From assembly GCA_905233325.1 (NCBI GenBank), contig CAJODU010000086.1:1-7127 (forward strand): a stretch of DNA of 7,127 nucleotides. The letters run 5' to 3'. The DNA comes from an uncultured Selenomonadaceae bacterium (GTDB lineage Bacteria; Bacillota; Negativicutes; Selenomonadales; Selenomonadaceae). The position numbers were made by a program, and so were the translations under genes. Each line of letters opens with the position of its first letter. The stretch's first letter is position 1. The notes beneath the pieces were generated by a model. It was given only the letters and a program-made list of their open reading frames with translations, made no database searches and was not told the origin of the DNA. Of the stretch, positions 5,493-7,127 are shown piece after piece.

Positions 5493-6785
5493 TTGATAGA
5501 AAGATACACACTGCCTGAGATGGGAAATATTTGGTCACTGCAGAATGAATGGCAAACCATTTTGAATGTGGAAATGGCCGCTTGTGATGCTATGGCTGAA
5601 CTTGGTGAAATTCCAAAAGAAGCGGCTGTCAACATTCGCAACAAGGCTGCCTTCAACATTGACAGAATCAAAGAGATTGAGGCTGTCACTCACCATGACA
5701 TTATAGCTTTCTTGACGAATGTCGCTGAAAATGTCGGTGACGATTCCAAGTACGTCCACAAAGGTCTCACCTCCAGCGATGTCAAGGATACTGCCATTTG
5801 TCTGATGATGAGACAGTCTGCTGATATTATCCTTGATGATTTGAGGAAGTTCCTTGAAGTATTGAGACGCCGCGCAGTTGAGTTCAAGCACACGCCCTGC
5901 ATAGGCCGCACGCACGGTATCCACGCGGAGCCTATGACTTTTGGTCTCAAGTTGCTGCTCTGGAGTGATGAAGTTGAGCGTGACATTGAGAGAGTGGAAC
6001 ACGCCAAAAAGGTTGTATCTGTCGGCAAACTCAGCGGAGCAGTCGGCACTTATTCCAACATTGATCCCAAGATTGAAGAGCTTGTCTGTCAAAAGTTGGG
6101 CTTGACACCTGCAAGGCTGGCAACTCAAGTTATTCAGCGCGACCGCCACGCCGAGTATATGACAACGCTGGCAATCGTTGCCTCAACCCTTGAAAAGATC
6201 GCAACCGAGGTCAGAAATCTGCAGCGTACTGATATTCGCGAGGCTGAGGAGTACTTCTCACCCGGTCAGAAGGGATCATCGGCAATGCCTCACAAGCGCA
6301 ACCCTATCAACTGCGAGCGTGTCGCAGGTATGGCAAGGCTTGTCAGAGGCAACGCCATCGCCGCAATGGAAGACATCACTCTCTGGCATGAGCGTGATAT
6401 ATCTCATTCCTCCGTCGAGCGTGTGATTCTGCCGGATTCTACAATCAATGTTGACTACTGCACCCGCAAGATCACCAACATCATTGATAAGCTGCTTGTC
6501 TATCCTGAGGCGATGCTGCACAATATGAACCGCACCGGCGGATTGATTTACAGTCAACGCCTTATGCTGTCGGTTGTCGGCAAGGGTGTCCTTCGTGAAG
6601 ACGCCTACAAATGGGTACAGCGCAACGCCATGAAACGCTGGATGGAAGGGCAGGACTTCAAAACCAACGTCGAGAATGATCCTGATATTACGAAATACCT
6701 CACCAAGGCTGAGATTGACGATTGCTTTAACTATGAATGGTTCCTCCGCAATGTCGATATGATTTTTGAGCGTTTTGGGCTGTGA
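5493..6785 (+). CDS. purB: Adenylosuccinate lyase
   Basis: Cytosolic homotetrameric enzyme of the fumarase/aspartase superfamily. It acts twice in purine synthesis, releasing fumarate from SAICAR and from adenylosuccinate. The 430-residue protein is the length of the B. subtilis type. Visible active-site elements are His68 in VTHHDI, TSSDVKDTA 93-101, His141 in GRTHGIHAEP, and the mobile signature loop GSSAMPHKRNP (261-271) with Ser262/Ser263, Lys268 and Asn270. His68 and His141 match the general acid/base histidines of B. subtilis PurB. It starts at TTG after a strong ribosome binding site. No other purine gene is adjacent. A transcript entering from the right ends convergently at 6811-6844; no good rightward terminator was seen. 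Confidence 0.98.
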   Translation: MIERYTLPEMGNIWSLQNEWQTILNVEMAACDAMAELGEIPKEAAVNIRNKAAFNIDRIKEIEAVTHHDIIAFLTNVAENVGDDSKYVHKGLTSSDVKDTAICLMMRQSADIILDDLRKFLEVLRRRAVEFKHTPCIGRTHGIHAEPMTFGLKLLLWSDEVERDIERVEHAKKVVSVGKLSGAVGTYSNIDPKIEELVCQKLGLTPARLATQVIQRDRHAEYMTTLAIVASTLEKIATEVRNLQRTDIREAEEYFSPGQKGSSAMPHKRNPINCERVAGMARLVRGNAIAAMEDITLWHERDISHSSVERVILPDSTINVDYCTRKITNIIDKLLVYPEAMLHNMNRTGGLIYSQRLMLSVVGKGVLREDAYKWVQRNAMKRWMEGQDFKTNVENDPDITKYLTKAEIDDCFNYEWFLRNVDMIFERFGL

Positions 6786-6790
6786 TGAAT

Positions 6791-6809
6791 AAGAATCAGA
6801 AAGAATCAG
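6791..6809 (+). repeat. Short direct repeat after purB
   Basis: AAGAATCAG occurs twice (6791-6799 and 6801-6809), separated by one base, just after the purB stop. It may be a small slippage duplication. No function is apparent. Confidence 0.5.
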
Positions 6810-6810
6810 C

Positions 6811-6844
6811 AAAAAAAATGTGCCCTTATCGGTTTAAAAGACAC
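6811..6844 (-). terminator. Leftward intrinsic terminator
   Basis: In the leftward RNA, GUGUCUU (6844-6838) pairs with AGGGCAC (6826-6820), 7 bp with two G-U pairs, followed by A and eight Us (6818-6811). On the rightward strand both G-U pairs become A-C mismatches and the following T stretch is poor, so it is oriented leftward. It closes the transcript that begins near 7066. Confidence 0.65.
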
Positions 6845-7066
6845 TTATTTCGTTAAAAAAGTTAACAAATGCTTCAACGACTGTCGCACAATAGCGAGTA
6901 TTGCGTCTTACATAGTCTCCACAGGCGTTTCTTTAGTTGGTCGTGCCTCTCTACTTCGTTTAACTAAATTAGTATAACGAAGGCTGAAGGCATTCCCTGC
7001 TAAAAATCCCGCTCTCCCAGCGGTACAGATAAGTTGCCGTGCCGAACCAGCGACACTTTTTGCAAC
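6811..7066 (-). ncRNA. Candidate structured RNA of about 255 nt, possibly derived from a TnpB omega-RNA region
   Basis: A leftward promoter candidate (7073-7101) and a leftward terminator (6811-6844) delimit this RNA. Between them are hairpins at 7039-7056 (GUGUCG/CGGCAC), 7009-7023 (CCGCT/AGCGG), 6954-6982 (CTTCGTT/AACGAAG with a second inner stem), 6885-6905 (CGCAATA/TATTG-t-GCG, one bulged base) and 6849-6869 (UUUGUUAA/UUAACGAA). Every non-Watson-Crick pair in these stems and in the terminator is G-U only when read leftward, which supports transcription in that direction. TnpB guide RNAs come from the 3' end of tnpB plus the element's right end, as this layout might. No Rfam family was recognised. 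Confidence 0.4.
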
Positions 7067-7075
7067 ATCATTAGC
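6908..7075 (-). pseudogene. Possible decayed C-terminal tail of an IS200/IS605 TnpB
   Basis: After an in-frame TAA (7078-7076) a leftward frame with no usable start codon runs for 55 sense codons to TAA 6910-6908. It ends LVKRSREARPTKETPVETM, similar in style to the variable tails of TnpB proteins. The zinc-finger and RuvC parts are absent, so this would be an internally deleted copy joining the left end straight to the tnpB 3' end. No diagnostic motif remains and the call rests on impression and context. Confidence 0.25.
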
Positions 7076-7101
7076 TTATCAGAATAGACGAGAATTGTCA
7101 A
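7073..7101 (-). promoter_or_regulatory. Leftward promoter inside the IS-like end
   Basis: TTGACA (7101-7096) on the leftward strand is followed after exactly 17 bases by TAAGCT (7078-7073). The -35 box is perfect and the -10 box matches the consensus at only three positions. It would start RNA near 7066 and drive the structured transcript. Confidence 0.45.
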
Positions 7102-7127
7102 GGGGCGATTCATCCCACCACTTATAG
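7102..7127 (-). mobile_element. Half of a subterminal hairpin of an IS200/IS605-type element, cut by the window edge
   Basis: Read leftward, AAGTGGTGGG, then ATGAA, then TCGCCCC looks like the right arm of the long imperfect hairpin (outer GGGCGA/TCGCCC, inner CCCACCACTT/AAGTGGTGGG) often found next to tnpA or tnpB in IS200/IS605 elements. The left arm would lie beyond 7127, so pairing cannot be verified here. The recognition comes from remembered examples, not from a search. Confidence 0.4.

Noticed and set aside
7000..7071. Leftward frame MMLQKVSLVRHGNLSVPLGERDF from ATG 7071
   Set aside because: Only 23 codons, no clear ribosome binding site, and it overlaps two strong RNA hairpins.
1..7127. 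CRISPR array, tRNA or rRNA
   Set aside because: No regularly spaced repeats, no cloverleaf with a T-arm signature and no rRNA-like conserved blocks were seen on either strand.

Overview
The window looks like chromosomal DNA of a low-to-moderate GC Bacillota-type anaerobe. Supporting signs are an Obg GTPase with the C-terminal OCT domain, strong GGAGG-type ribosome binding sites in front of GTG and TTG starts, a non-mevalonate isoprenoid gene, a BspA-type leucine-rich-repeat protein and a plasmid-type Rep protein. I lean towards Negativicutes, but that is a judgement from protein flavour and has not been tested.

Layout. (1) 1-222: non-coding apart from the last codons of a rightward reading frame. 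It holds a strong rightward intrinsic terminator and, pointing the opposite way, a near-consensus promoter (TTGACA-N17-TATATT) that would make a short RNA antisense to the 3' end of the rightward transcript. This resembles TxpA/RatA-type type I toxin-antitoxin loci, with most of the toxin gene cut off by the window edge. (2) 223-4023, leftward: a probable three-gene operon, first a BspA-like LRR protein with a long Lys/Glu repeat region, then ispG and obgE, with gaps of only 19 and 14 bases. (3) 4027-4230: an AT-rich divergent control region with a promoter for each direction, perfect palindromes and a 10-bp direct repeat. (4) 4243-5385, rightward: a Rep_3/RepB-family replication initiator with its own terminator. 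(5) 5493-6785, rightward: purB, adenylosuccinate lyase, starting at TTG. (6) 6786-7127: no intact gene. A leftward promoter, a chain of hairpins and a leftward intrinsic terminator outline a structured RNA of about 255 nt. Beside it are sequences that look like an IS200/IS605 end and a decayed TnpB tail.

ispG, obgE and purB are housekeeping genes (isoprenoid synthesis, ribosome assembly/stress GTPase, purine synthesis). The accessory elements are the LRR gene heading the housekeeping operon, the lone Rep gene with an elaborate control region, and the two RNA-like regions at the window edges. I found no rRNA, tRNA or CRISPR array.
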